Shown here piece after piece: positions 32,620 through 42,521 of a DNA stretch of 64,000 bases; the stretch's first letter is position 1; every line of letters starts with the position of its first letter. The stretch spans positions 551,883-615,882 of the forward strand of contig NZ_LMHW01000001.1 of NCBI RefSeq assembly GCF_001428525.1. The letters are read 5' to 3'. Below the pieces are notes generated by a model, which did not search any database, had not been told where the DNA came from, and was given only the letters and a program-made list of their open reading frames with translations. Both the position numbers and the translations under genes were made by a program. The DNA comes from Flavobacterium sp. Root186 (GTDB lineage: Bacteria; Bacteroidota; Bacteroidia; Flavobacteriales; Flavobacteriaceae).

Positions 32620-33459
32620 ATGCAAAGAGACTTCTGTATAGGCAGTGAATGGTTGTATTATAAAATTTACACTGGTGTAAAAACATCAGATATTATTTTG
32701 ATTGAAAAACTTGAGCCGGTAATTTCGAAATTAAAGAAGAAAAATATAATTCAAAAATGGTTTTTTATTCGCTATAATGATGGTGGTTCTCATATTAGAA
32801 TTAGATTTTTAATCCAAAATCCAAATAAGTTATCAAAAGCGATTCAGGTTCTTTACCCTGTATTGAATAAACTCCTTGTCAAAAATTTAATTTGGAAAAT
32901 ACAAATAGATACATATCAAAGAGAATTAGAACGATATGGAGAATCAACTATAAATGAATCTGAATCTCTTTTTTGGAATGACAGTGAAATGGTTTTGGAA
33001 TATCTTTCAATCAAAGCTTCTTTTCCTAATCCTCAAACTCAGCTTTTATTCAGTTTTTGTGCAATTAATTCTTTATTAAATTCGTTCGGGTTAACAAACT
33101 CTGATAAGCTTAATCTCATGGATGGATTACAGCTTTCTTTCAAAAAGGAATTCGAAATAGATAAAACCTTAAAAAAGGAACTTGATAAGCACTATAGAGA
33201 ATTATCTCCAGCGATAAATCAATATTTTAATTGTCTTGATAATTTTGAATTTTCAGAAATCATAAACACAAAGGAAAATAAAAACAAAGAAACCGTTTTA
33301 GCTATAAAATGCAAGATTCAAATCTCATTAGTTACCTTCCTTGAAAGTCATGTACATATGATGCTCAACAGACAGTATACTTCAAAACAGAGAACATATG
33401 AACTTATAATTTATGATCATTTATACAGATATTACAAAACGCTTAATTACAAACAATAA
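32620..33459 (+). CDS. LanB elimination domain (SpaB_C / thiopeptide-type) as separate protein
   Basis: The 279-residue protein begins MQRDFCIGSEWLYYKIYTGV and has WFFIRYNDGGSHIRIRFLIQ near 45 and IDTYQRELERYG near 110. These are marks of the C-terminal LanB (SpaB_C, PF14028) domain, which eliminates glutamate to leave dehydroalanine or dehydrobutyrine. Its ATG directly abuts the TAA of the larger subunit, so the two are translationally coupled and should form a split LanB, as known for pinensins and thiopeptides. No LanC cyclase, protease or ABC exporter follows. The next gene is convergent and metabolic. Confidence 0.87.
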   Translation: MQRDFCIGSEWLYYKIYTGVKTSDIILIEKLEPVISKLKKKNIIQKWFFIRYNDGGSHIRIRFLIQNPNKLSKAIQVLYPVLNKLLVKNLIWKIQIDTYQRELERYGESTINESESLFWNDSEMVLEYLSIKASFPNPQTQLLFSFCAINSLLNSFGLTNSDKLNLMDGLQLSFKKEFEIDKTLKKELDKHYRELSPAINQYFNCLDNFEFSEIINTKENKNKETVLAIKCKIQISLVTFLESHVHMMLNRQYTSKQRTYELIIYDHLYRYYKTLNYKQ

Positions 33460-33668
33460 CAAATTCGGGATAAAGCAAATCACAAAACCCAAAAAAACAA
33501 CACGTTACACGTTTTAAAAAATCAAAAACTGACATTTTATTTTCGTGGCATATTAACAAGAGTCAAATCCTTTGAGTTCTTTTGCAGAAAGCTGTTCTAT
33601 TTCCCTATTAAAGTCCTAATAAAATATTTTAATGAGCAAATTGAAATTAAGAGATCCTTTTACTTATT

Positions 33669-33703
33669 ATAAAAAAAGCCCGATACCAAAAGATATCAGG
33701 CTT
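33669..33703 (-). terminator. terminator of the fructan operon
   Basis: On the minus strand AAGCCTGATA and TATCGGGCTT form a 10-bp stem with one mismatch, followed by TTTTTTT. It lies about 60 bases after the fructokinase stop. The 33460-33668 stretch between it and the LanB end holds no clear gene. On the minus strand, 33558-33615 could encode the tail EIEQLSAKELKGFDSC, which I leave unassigned. Confidence 0.75.
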
Positions 33704-33765
33704 AACTTCAAAAAACATAGCTATTCAATCAACCGAATACTATGACTCTTTTTTCTAAATAAATA

Positions 33766-34671
33766 TTACACTTTATTTCCGGACATTAATTTTTCAATTT
33801 TAGAACACGAAATTTCGGGATTGGCTCCAGGTGCTTCTGCTACTAAAGCTCCTATTGCGCAAGCAAAATCGATAGCGTATTGTGGCTCTTTTTTGGTAAG
33901 CAATGATGTAATTAAAGCAGCCAAAAAAGAATCACCAGCACCTACTGTATCAGAAACTTCAACAGGGTAACCTGTATTTTCATAAAGTTGGCCTTTCCAC
34001 ATTAGCAAAGCCCCATGCTTGCCTCTCGTCACGCACATCGCATTTATACTGGTTTTCTCTGCTATAAACAACATGTTATCTTCCAATGTTTTAAAAGGCG
34101 ACTTCATAGCTGAGGTTATTTCTAACAATTCCTCATCATTGAACTTAATAAAATCTGCAGCATGCATTAATTGCTCGAGCATTTCATAAGAATAATGGGG
34201 TTTTCTTAAGTTCACATCAAAAACTTTAAAGATTTTTGCCTGCAGCAGTTCTTCCAGTGCCAGTCGGGAAACTTCATCCCTGCAAACTAAACTGCCATAA
34301 ATTAGAACATCAGCATTAGAAACTGAATTTCTGGCCAAATCATTCAATACAATTTTATCCCAGGCCGATGGGTAGCTGATTTCATAACTTGCCGAGCCAC
34401 GATCGCTTAAGCTAACTTTTACCAAGCCTGTCGGGAAATTGGCTGCCCTTACTATTGTTTTTGTTTCAAGTCCTAAGCTCTTAACCTGTTTGATAATAGC
34501 TTCTCCATCCTCATCATTTCCTACACAGCTAATCATGGCCACCTCGCAGCCTAATGTTTTCATACGCAAAGCCACATTTAGCGGTGCTCCGCCAATCTTT
34601 TTTTCGTTGGCAAAAACATCCCAAAGTACCTCTCCATAGGCCACTGCCTTAAGGTTTTTTCCGTTATTCAT
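33766..34671 (-). CDS. PfkB-family fructokinase
   Basis: The 301-residue enzyme begins with VAYGEVLWDVF and GGAPLNVALRMKTLGCEVAM, and ends with the PfkB signature VSDTVGAGDSFLAAL near 243-257, where the Asp is the catalytic base. It should phosphorylate fructose with ATP in the cytoplasm. It is the last gene of the fructan operon, 24 bases after the GH32 lipoprotein, matching the place of a fructokinase in Bacteroides fructan loci. The substrate is inferred from this context. Confidence 0.9.
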   Translation of the reverse strand: MNNGKNLKAVAYGEVLWDVFANEKKIGGAPLNVALRMKTLGCEVAMISCVGNDEDGEAIIKQVKSLGLETKTIVRAANFPTGLVKVSLSDRGSASYEISYPSAWDKIVLNDLARNSVSNADVLIYGSLVCRDEVSRLALEELLQAKIFKVFDVNLRKPHYSYEMLEQLMHAADFIKFNDEELLEITSAMKSPFKTLEDNMLFIAEKTSINAMCVTRGKHGALLMWKGQLYENTGYPVEVSDTVGAGDSFLAALITSLLTKKEPQYAIDFACAIGALVAEAPGANPEISCSKIEKLMSGNKV

Positions 34672-34695
34672 TCTAAAATTATTTTATATTAATGT

Positions 34696-36246
34696 TTATT
34701 CTGGTTGTGTAATCTGGAGATTTGAAATTACTGTATTTTGTCCTTCAGCAATTAATCCCCATTTATTCTTGTCTCTTCCGTAAATACGGTTTGTCAAAGC
34801 CGCTTTTCCGTTAATGTAAAGTACAACAACACTTCCCTCAGTAATTATTTCAACAGCATATTTTGTATTTGTTTGAAATTGAAAAGGAATTCGGGTTACT
34901 TCTTGTGACGCAGAATTATATCCGATGATTTTCCCTTTCGTTATATCAAAAACAATCTTATAATAACTTCCGGAATCATTGGTATGAAAAACAAATCCTG
35001 AAATACCATTTGCATTTCCAAGAGTTACCTCAGCTGTTATCTTTGCTTTTTTACCTATAGATTTAAATGTTGCTAGTGCTTTATTTGTTACACCAGATAA
35101 AGTATAATTTCCGTTATTAATTGTTACATTCTCTGATATTTTATCAACCTCAGCAGTTATCTTTTTAGAAAATAAATCTTTTACTTTTTGAGGAGCCTGA
35201 GTTCCTAAAGTTCCGTCAGAATTTTGTATCAACTCGTGAATAACCATATTTCCAGCCCAATCTTTATTTCCGAGATCATTTTCTGGTGTTTTTCTGGCAT
35301 TCCATCCAAAAACATATCTTTTACCTCCATCCGAAGCTGTTTTTCCGGCATAAAAATATTCTCCGTCAATAATATCATTTTCTGGCGTTGTCCAAGGACC
35401 GTTAATAGATGCTGCCATTCTGTAATGCGTTCCTTTATTTCCGCTCCAGTTTTCAGAAAACATCAAATACCAGTAATTTCCCATTTTAAAAATATCGGCA
35501 CATTCCATCATTAAATAATTTTCTTGCGGAGTTGTGGCATAAATTGGGGTTTGAACATCCCACTTTCCTGAAGCCGGATCTGCACTTGTAAAATGCAATA
35601 AAACTGCTTTTCTTCCTTCTGTCTGCGTACTTACCAACATCGAATACTTTTTCAGCTCCTCATTGTAAAACACATGCGGATCTCTAAAATCATAATTATA
35701 ATATCCGGCTGGTGCAGTAATTTTAAATGAAGGTACTTTTGTCCAATTTTTTAAATCAGTACTAGTAGCACACAATACACTTTCTCTGGCATTTGATTGC
35801 ACAAAAGCCGGTGTTTCATTGTGCCCGGTGTAATAAAAGCAATAAAGATTACCCACTTTTACTACTGACCCTGTGCCAATGGCAAAATCAGGATCAGTAG
35901 TTTTTCCGAATGGAATCATTTGCCCTTCATAGGTAAAATGAACCAAATCAGTACTTATATATTCATGAATATCGTGAAAACCTTTTCCAGCAGGTTTATT
36001 CTGCGCATCATGAAGAAAATAAATATGGAATTTTCCGTTATCAAAAAATGGCATAATATCGCCTGTATAACCTGCACTGTAATAGGGATCGTCTGCCCCC
36101 ATCCATTGTGAGGGCGGAACAGGATAAATACTAGTTATCTCTGAATTGCCTCCCGATATTGAACCTCCAACATAAGTATCTTCCTGACTGCATGACGCAA
36201 GTGACAAGAAAATGGAAGCCATCATTATTGTATTTTTGTATTTCAT
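34696..36246 (-). CDS. GH32-type surface lipoprotein (levanase/fructanase)
   Basis: The 516-residue protein has a lipobox (MASIFLSLASC, Cys near 19). A five-bladed GH32-like region includes PPSQWMGADDPYYSAGYTGD and IMPFFDNGKFHIYFLHD, RDPHVFYNEEL, and MECADIFKMG. The Asp in TGDIMPFF, the Asp of RDP and the Glu of MECAD match the three acidic residues of the family. The classical WMNDPNG is replaced by an unusual version. A C-terminal beta-sandwich follows (about 365-516, NANGISGFVFHTNDSG). It probably acts on the cell surface as an endo- or exo-fructanase together with SusC, SusD and DUF4960. Confidence 0.82.
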   Translation of the reverse strand: MKYKNTIMMASIFLSLASCSQEDTYVGGSISGGNSEITSIYPVPPSQWMGADDPYYSAGYTGDIMPFFDNGKFHIYFLHDAQNKPAGKGFHDIHEYISTDLVHFTYEGQMIPFGKTTDPDFAIGTGSVVKVGNLYCFYYTGHNETPAFVQSNARESVLCATSTDLKNWTKVPSFKITAPAGYYNYDFRDPHVFYNEELKKYSMLVSTQTEGRKAVLLHFTSADPASGKWDVQTPIYATTPQENYLMMECADIFKMGNYWYLMFSENWSGNKGTHYRMAASINGPWTTPENDIIDGEYFYAGKTASDGGKRYVFGWNARKTPENDLGNKDWAGNMVIHELIQNSDGTLGTQAPQKVKDLFSKKITAEVDKISENVTINNGNYTLSGVTNKALATFKSIGKKAKITAEVTLGNANGISGFVFHTNDSGSYYKIVFDITKGKIIGYNSASQEVTRIPFQFQTNTKYAVEIITEGSVVVLYINGKAALTNRIYGRDKNKWGLIAEGQNTVISNLQITQPE

Positions 36247-36267
36247 TTTAATTGAATTCAGAGTAAA

Positions 36268-37665
36268 TTATTTTTTAGCTAAATAATTGATGCTATTTTG
36301 TGTCAAAAGCTTAATATTATTAATGAATTCATTAGCCTGGCTTGGTACACCACTGCTATTGGTTTCATTATACCAGTCATAGGCTCCCATCGAAATTACT
36401 ACCACATTTTTATTGGCTGTAGTGTTTGGAAATTCTGCAATGGTAACTCTTCCGTCAAGATTATTATCCCAGGCCTCACTGGCTAAATTGGTTCCACCTG
36501 TTTGGTTTCTCCAGCCTTCCCCATTAACATAACCTCCCCATTCCGGTACAAACCACCATGCGGTATGGTTTAGTCTGAAAGTTCCGCTTTGCAATAGATT
36601 CGCTTTTCCAGTTTCATAAGTTGTTAAACCTTCAAAAATGGGATGATTTTCATGCCCTTTAAATGACATTCCCCAAGAGTTGCCATCTACAAATCCGTTT
36701 GGAGGAAAATCTCCAAAAACGTTATTTGGCCCTTTTCCTGAAGGAACAATTCCTAAAGCATCTACATATTGAGAGGCAAAAGAAGTCAAAAGTAAATTCC
36801 CTCCGTTAGCTCTGAAATTCTTTAGAGCTGTAGTGACGGCAGGTTTATAGGCAATTGCCGGTAAATTGACTGCAGAATCAAAATGCCACCAGATTACATC
36901 AACATCACTTAAATCGACACCGTTTTCAATACTGCCAAATGAAATATATTTAGCTCCGCTAAAAGTGGAAAAGAACCAATCGGCAGCTGTGATTTCATCT
37001 ATATTGGTAATTTCCGCTCTGGTTTCGGCAGTTCCTAAAAACGCCACTACTAAACCTGTTACTGGCACTCCTACATTAGCGGTATAATTCACGCTTTTTC
37101 CGTTAGACGTTACCACAAAAGTTACCGGATTACTAAAATCAATTACTGCTCCTGAAGCCGGTAAAATAGAAACTCCTTCTGTTACTTCGATAACCGGTTG
37201 TAATGCTGTTAAATTAGTTCCCTCTGGCAATGTCATTGTAATAGTTTTACTTATGTCATTCACAGTAGCCACAACTCCATTAATTTTAAAAGTCTTAATT
37301 GGGCTTAACACAATCGTTGTTACTGTATAATCTTTGTATAAATTACCATTTGTAACTCTAAACTTTATCGGATTTGTAAAGTTAATTGGCGTTGTTACAT
37401 CTAGATTTGATATTGCCCCTTCTTGTAAAACAACCTCGGGAGTTACCGCTGTAATATCTGAGCCGTAAGGCATTGTTATGCTAATTTTCCCTGTTTTCTG
37501 ATCAATTTCGCCTGTTATTCCTTTTATTTTAAAAGAAGAAACATTAGAAGGTGAATTGACATCAAAACCGTCATTTTCAAAGCTATTTTCACAAGCAGAA
37601 ACCATATAAATCAATGCCAATATCAAAGACACTTTGGTCCAGTTTTTATATATAAATTTTCTCAT
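36268..37665 (-). CDS. DUF4960 fructan-binding surface lipoprotein
   Basis: The 465-residue protein has a lipobox ending MVSAC, near residue 25. Two or three short Ig-like domains come next (about 40-200, IKGITGEIDQKTGKISITMP, INGVVATVNDISKTITMTLP). The DUF4960 domain follows (about 205-460, GLVVAFLGTAETRAEI, WWHFDSAVNLPAIAY, SMGAYDWYNETNSSG). In Bacteroides levan loci the gene in this place encodes a surface glycan-binding protein. It is 20 bases after SusD and 21 bases before the GH32 lipoprotein. Confidence 0.85.
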   Translation of the reverse strand: MRKFIYKNWTKVSLILALIYMVSACENSFENDGFDVNSPSNVSSFKIKGITGEIDQKTGKISITMPYGSDITAVTPEVVLQEGAISNLDVTTPINFTNPIKFRVTNGNLYKDYTVTTIVLSPIKTFKINGVVATVNDISKTITMTLPEGTNLTALQPVIEVTEGVSILPASGAVIDFSNPVTFVVTSNGKSVNYTANVGVPVTGLVVAFLGTAETRAEITNIDEITAADWFFSTFSGAKYISFGSIENGVDLSDVDVIWWHFDSAVNLPAIAYKPAVTTALKNFRANGGNLLLTSFASQYVDALGIVPSGKGPNNVFGDFPPNGFVDGNSWGMSFKGHENHPIFEGLTTYETGKANLLQSGTFRLNHTAWWFVPEWGGYVNGEGWRNQTGGTNLASEAWDNNLDGRVTIAEFPNTTANKNVVVISMGAYDWYNETNSSGVPSQANEFINNIKLLTQNSINYLAKK

Positions 37666-37685
37666 ATTGATGTTCTTAAAATAGA

Positions 37686-39377
37686 TTAATAACCTGGATT
37701 TTGTTTGTATAATCCTTGACTGAAATTAATTTGTTTCAACGGAATGGGGCAATACTCTTCTTTATGAGCATCAAAAAAGGCATCTTGATAATAAGTGCGT
37801 TTTGTTTTTTCTCCTGCATAAAAATCATTCAATACCTGATCTGTAACGCCCCAGCGAACTAAATCAAAGAAACGATTTCCTTCCATGGCCAATTCTAAGC
37901 GGCGTTCCCAACGCATAGCTTTACGGGCAAACTCTTGTGTCCAGTTGCAATTCACTCCATCAACATAAGTGTTGATTTTAAAGTTGCTCACATACGGAAG
38001 TCTTCCTGTACTTTGAGCCGCTCTTTCTCTAATTTGATTAATTAATGGTAAAGCTTCTGTTTGTCTTCCTAATTCAATCAGAGCTTCGGCACGCATTAAA
38101 ATAACATCGGCATAACGAATTTGAATTCTGTTTTTTGAATTTCCATAGAATGGGTCAATATTTACCACACAACTGCAGCTTGGAGCCACGTTTTCTTTTA
38201 ATGATGCAAAATATCCGTATGTTCCCGGAGATCTTACCCAAGCTTCAACATATAAAAACTCCGGATCATATTTATAAGGCAAACCTGGCATTGCAACGGT
38301 GTGATACAATCTTGGGTCAACCGTATTGGCATCTATATTTTTATAATCAAAATCCTGATTATTATAAGTGTCAAATTCCGGCAAGCCATCGACACCTGTT
38401 TTAAAAGCATTTACTAAATTTTGGCTTGGTTTATGAAAATCGCAGCATCCTAAACCTTGTGGAGTTGAAAGAACATCAGAGAAATTTAATCTTCCGTATA
38501 AAGTTCCATCGTTGTCTGAAAATTGAATAGAAAAAATCGATTCTGCTCCGTTTTCATAGGTTCCCGGCAAAAAGTTATTGGCAAAATCAGGTTCTAAACT
38601 TGCTTTCCCAATTACTTTATCAGTCGCAGCAATAACTTCCTGCAAATGCTGCTGATTGATTCCTGTAACTGCAAATGTTTCGTCCTGCGTATATGCCTGA
38701 TACAAACGCGTTTTGGCTAAATAAGCGTAAGCAGCTTTTTTAGTTGCACGCCCAACTTGTAGCTGTGTTTCTGGCAGATTATCGGCTGCAGCCTGAAAAT
38801 CTTCGGCTATTTTATCCCAAAGTTCTTCGTTTGTAAGTGTTTTGTTTGAGATCGTTTTATAATCTTCTATCGGAATATCTTCTGTGATATAAGGAACATT
38901 TCTGAACATAATTTTCAGCATAAAATAAAAATGTCCTCTTAAAAAACGCATTTCAGCCATACGTGTTTTTTTCAACGGATAATCAGCTTCAGAAATTTGT
39001 TCTAAGGCTTTCAAAGCTTTATTGGCTCTGGAAACTCCAACATAACTGATGTACCAAAAAGAATCTAATTCGCCAAAATCTGGTCTGATATTATTAGAAA
39101 CTTCAAAAAAGTGAAAATCCTGAATATCGTTAGTTCCGCTTCCACCTTTATAAGCATCATCAGAACGAACATTTCCAAATGGCCACAAACTGTATGGGGA
39201 ATCATAATGGTCATTTCCTAATTGCGCATAGGCTGCATTCATAAACCCTTCTACTGATTCTGGTGTTACAATATCTTCTTCTGATAGAACACCACGAGGA
39301 TCATTTTCAAGAAAATCTGAACAGGAAGTGATGATTCCCATCACTAAAAATCCTGCTATATATAGTATTTTTTTCAT
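37686..39377 (-). CDS. susD: SusD/RagB-family glycan-binding lipoprotein
   Basis: The 563-residue protein has a lipoprotein signal (GFLVMGIITSC), FLENDPRGVLSEEDI after it, and the TPR-rich SusD fold (ALKALEQISEADYPLKKTRM, AYAYLAKTRLYQAY). The C-terminal RYADVILMRAEALIELG and RWERRLELAMEGNRFFDLVR segments are typical. It binds oligosaccharide and closes over the SusC pore on the outer surface. It follows SusC by 21 bases. The ligand is inferred to be a fructan from the neighbours. Confidence 0.93.
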   Translation of the reverse strand: MKKILYIAGFLVMGIITSCSDFLENDPRGVLSEEDIVTPESVEGFMNAAYAQLGNDHYDSPYSLWPFGNVRSDDAYKGGSGTNDIQDFHFFEVSNNIRPDFGELDSFWYISYVGVSRANKALKALEQISEADYPLKKTRMAEMRFLRGHFYFMLKIMFRNVPYITEDIPIEDYKTISNKTLTNEELWDKIAEDFQAAADNLPETQLQVGRATKKAAYAYLAKTRLYQAYTQDETFAVTGINQQHLQEVIAATDKVIGKASLEPDFANNFLPGTYENGAESIFSIQFSDNDGTLYGRLNFSDVLSTPQGLGCCDFHKPSQNLVNAFKTGVDGLPEFDTYNNQDFDYKNIDANTVDPRLYHTVAMPGLPYKYDPEFLYVEAWVRSPGTYGYFASLKENVAPSCSCVVNIDPFYGNSKNRIQIRYADVILMRAEALIELGRQTEALPLINQIRERAAQSTGRLPYVSNFKINTYVDGVNCNWTQEFARKAMRWERRLELAMEGNRFFDLVRWGVTDQVLNDFYAGEKTKRTYYQDAFFDAHKEEYCPIPLKQINFSQGLYKQNPGY

Positions 39378-39398
39378 GTCTTTAGATTTAAACTTTTA

Positions 39399-42300
39399 TT
39401 ATAATGTAAAATTAAGCCCAGCCGTAAAAGTGGTTGGCTGCGGATATCCAAATCCTGCGTTTTCAGGATCTATGCCTGTGAAACTTTTAGCATCAATGAT
39501 CAATAAATTTTGCCCGCTGATGTAAAATCTAAAGCTTTCAAAACCTATTCTTTTCAATAAATCTTTTGGCAGACTGTAGCCAAATTGTAAAACGCGCAGT
39601 TTAAGATAGTTTCCGTTTTCTACATAATAAGTTGAAAATCTTGATTCTGCATTTCTATCTACAGTTGTTAAAGCTGGAATTGTAGAATTTGGATTATCCA
39701 AAGACCACGCGTTTAACAAACGTGTTCCTTTATTAGAACCTACATCATCAACACTCCAAAAATCAGTTTGGTATTTTGTATTGTTAATCACATCAACATC
39801 ACTTGCTCCTTCCCAGAAAGTGGTGAAATCCCAATTTTTATATCCTAATCCTAAATTAAATCCGTAAAGCAAACCTGGATTTGGGTTCCCAATCCAAGTA
39901 CGATCTTTATCCGTAATGGCTCCATCTCCATTTAAATCTTTGTAACGAATTCTCCCAAGCCCTTTTCCTTCCTGATTGGCCGAGTTGTCTACTTCATCCT
40001 GGTTTTTAAACAATCCGTCAGCCACATAACCGTACATAGAATTGATTGGTCGGCCTAAAATATTATCGTTTAACCCGTCTCCACCATAATTATTTTTTAC
40101 TTCATCCGGCAATTGTGTAATCTTGTTTTTGTTTGCCGAAACATTAGCAGAAATGTCATATTTTAATCCAAACGAAGTTTCATCATGATATCCTAAAGTA
40201 AATTCCCAACCTTCATTTTCCATTGAAGCTCCGTTTACCCAGCGATTTCCACCTTCACCAATTACTCCTAAATAAGGTGGTAAAACCAAGATGTCTTCTG
40301 TTTTTTTGATATAATAATCAACAGATCCGCTTAATTTTTGCTTGAATAACCCAAAATCAAGACCAATGTTAGTTTGCGTGGTTGTTTCCCATTTTAAATC
40401 ATCATTACCAGATTGTGTTGCAATAAAACCAGATGGAAGCAGACCGTTTCCGTTTCCTGCAATATCGTAAGCTGTACCAAAAGAAGTAGCCCAAGTTGGG
40501 CTTCCGCCCGCATAACTTGCCAAATAAAGACTATAAACAGCTGTATTACTAATTTCCTGATTTCCGGTTTGTCCCCATCCTGCACGCAGCTTTAAATCAG
40601 AGAAAACCGGAGCATTATTTTTTATGAAGTTTTCATTGCTGATTCTCCATCCCGCAGAAATTGCCGGAAAGGTTCCGAATTGATTATTTTTACCAAAACG
40701 AGACGAACCATCGCGACGAATTGTAGCCGAAAGCAAATAACGATTATCAAACTCATAATCTGCTTTTCCAAAATAAGATAGCAATGAATATACTGTTGAG
40801 GTTCCGCTTGTAAAAGATTCTCCTGTTCCTGCATCAGGATACATATAATCTGGCGTTTCGATCAAGAAATCGTTTTTACGCAAAGTAGTTGTATCGAACA
40901 TATCTTTGTACATCTCGGTTCCTGCCATTAAATTCAAATTGCTTTTTCCGAAATTTAAACTGTAAATCGCCGTGTTTGTCCAAGTCCATTTATCACTTAC
41001 CGATTGATCAATTGTAACCGACGTTTGATCGTTTTGCAAATAACCAGACTGGTAACTTCTTTGCAAAGTGCGTTTTTTATAAAACCCGTAATCGATACCA
41101 AAACTACTTTTGATATGAAGATTTTTAATGATCTCTAAATCGGCATACATATTTCCAAAAAGACGTAAATAATCATATTTATTATCTTTATTATATTCTA
41201 AAAGCCGCACCGGATTTTGTCTGTCATTCATTCCTCCAACTGGTCCGCCCCAACCTTTTCCATCAACAGTATGTACTGGAATTATTGGTAAAGCACGAAG
41301 CGCAGGATCTAAAACACCAGGATCTGTAACTTCATTGGTACGATTGAAACTAAAGTTTTCTCCAATAACTAATTTGCCATCAAAATATTTGTAAGAACCA
41401 TTCATTCTGGCCGAAATTCTTTCGAAATCTGTAGTTTTTACAACACCTTCGTTTCCATAATAGCCCAAAGAAAAAACATAATTTCCTCTCTCTGATGCAT
41501 TTGAAACCGATAAATCATAAGATTCTGCAATACCGGTTTGTGAAATCGCATCGTACCAATCTGTATTAGATGATTTCAACGTTTGATTTGCATCTAAATA
41601 TTCAGGAACTAAAACTTTGTTTAACTGCGGTTTGTTATTATTTACAGACCAGTCAAACTGGTAACGCAGGTTATTATTATTTGGGTTTAATCCGTCGTTA
41701 ATATTTGCCTGCCATAAAGCCTGACCAAATTGATTTGCATTCAATACTTCCTGCTTTCTTGAATAATCAGAAATAGAAGTATAAGTACTAAAATTGATTC
41801 TCATCTTACCTTCTTTTCCTTTTTTAGTTGTAATGATAATTACACCGTTTGAGGCGCGAGAACCATAAATACTTGCCGAAGAAGCATCTTTTAAAACCTG
41901 AATCGTTTCAATATCATTCGGGTTCAATTCGTGCATTCCAGATTTAGTTGGCATTCCATCAATTACATAAAGTGGATCTGTGTTGTTTAAAGTTCCTACA
42001 CCACGAATTACTACTTTTGTATTTCCTCCACTCGGAGATCCGTCAGACGAAACTTTCACCCCCGCTACTCTTCCTTGCAGCGCTTTAATTGGGTTGGGTT
42101 CCGGCTGTTTCATGACTTCCTTCATGTTTACAACAGCAACGGCTCCGGTAATATCTGTTTTCTTTTGTTTTGAATATCCTGTTACGACAACTTCATTCAA
42201 TTGATTGTTATCGAGTTTTAAAATTATAGTGAGTGTTTTTTGTCCTTTAACAGAAATCGATTGCGGTGTAAATCCGATAAAAGAAACAACAATTATGGCG

Positions 42301-42503
42301 TCTGAATTGATTTCCTGGAAAGAAAAATTTCCATCAAAATCTGTCGCTGTACTGGTATTTGTACCAGAGATTGTTACAGTTGCTCCCGGAAGCGGCATTC
42401 CGTCATCTGACGAAATTACCTTTCCTTTAATTCCGCTTTCCTGTGCTGTCATAATCAGCATTGGAAAGAAGAAAAATAGAAAATAAATAATTTTACTTTT
42501 CAT
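39399..42503 (-). CDS. susC: SusC/RagA TonB-dependent transporter
   Basis: The 1034-residue outer-membrane protein has a signal peptide and a carboxypeptidase-like CarbopepD_reg domain (about 25-100, GKVISSDDGMPLPGATVTIS). A TonB-box-like NQLNEVVVTGYS and a plug domain follow (about 115-230, GVGTLNNTDPLYVIDGMPTK, SSASIYGSRASNGVIIITTK). A long beta-barrel ends in TFTAGLNFTL, with the terminal aromatic Phe-x-Leu pattern. It imports oligosaccharides using the proton-motive force through TonB. It lies between GH32 and SusD. Confidence 0.95.
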   Translation of the reverse strand: MKSKIIYFLFFFFPMLIMTAQESGIKGKVISSDDGMPLPGATVTISGTNTSTATDFDGNFSFQEINSDAIIVVSFIGFTPQSISVKGQKTLTIILKLDNNQLNEVVVTGYSKQKKTDITGAVAVVNMKEVMKQPEPNPIKALQGRVAGVKVSSDGSPSGGNTKVVIRGVGTLNNTDPLYVIDGMPTKSGMHELNPNDIETIQVLKDASSASIYGSRASNGVIIITTKKGKEGKMRINFSTYTSISDYSRKQEVLNANQFGQALWQANINDGLNPNNNNLRYQFDWSVNNNKPQLNKVLVPEYLDANQTLKSSNTDWYDAISQTGIAESYDLSVSNASERGNYVFSLGYYGNEGVVKTTDFERISARMNGSYKYFDGKLVIGENFSFNRTNEVTDPGVLDPALRALPIIPVHTVDGKGWGGPVGGMNDRQNPVRLLEYNKDNKYDYLRLFGNMYADLEIIKNLHIKSSFGIDYGFYKKRTLQRSYQSGYLQNDQTSVTIDQSVSDKWTWTNTAIYSLNFGKSNLNLMAGTEMYKDMFDTTTLRKNDFLIETPDYMYPDAGTGESFTSGTSTVYSLLSYFGKADYEFDNRYLLSATIRRDGSSRFGKNNQFGTFPAISAGWRISNENFIKNNAPVFSDLKLRAGWGQTGNQEISNTAVYSLYLASYAGGSPTWATSFGTAYDIAGNGNGLLPSGFIATQSGNDDLKWETTTQTNIGLDFGLFKQKLSGSVDYYIKKTEDILVLPPYLGVIGEGGNRWVNGASMENEGWEFTLGYHDETSFGLKYDISANVSANKNKITQLPDEVKNNYGGDGLNDNILGRPINSMYGYVADGLFKNQDEVDNSANQEGKGLGRIRYKDLNGDGAITDKDRTWIGNPNPGLLYGFNLGLGYKNWDFTTFWEGASDVDVINNTKYQTDFWSVDDVGSNKGTRLLNAWSLDNPNSTIPALTTVDRNAESRFSTYYVENGNYLKLRVLQFGYSLPKDLLKRIGFESFRFYISGQNLLIIDAKSFTGIDPENAGFGYPQPTTFTAGLNFTL

Positions 42504-42521
42504 GAGGTTAGTGGTTTTTAG

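Noticed and set aside
33632..33745. 37-residue plus-strand frame MSKLKLRDPF...
   Set aside because: It runs through the terminator hairpin of the fructan operon and has no neighbour support. Its composition is that of random AT-rich DNA.
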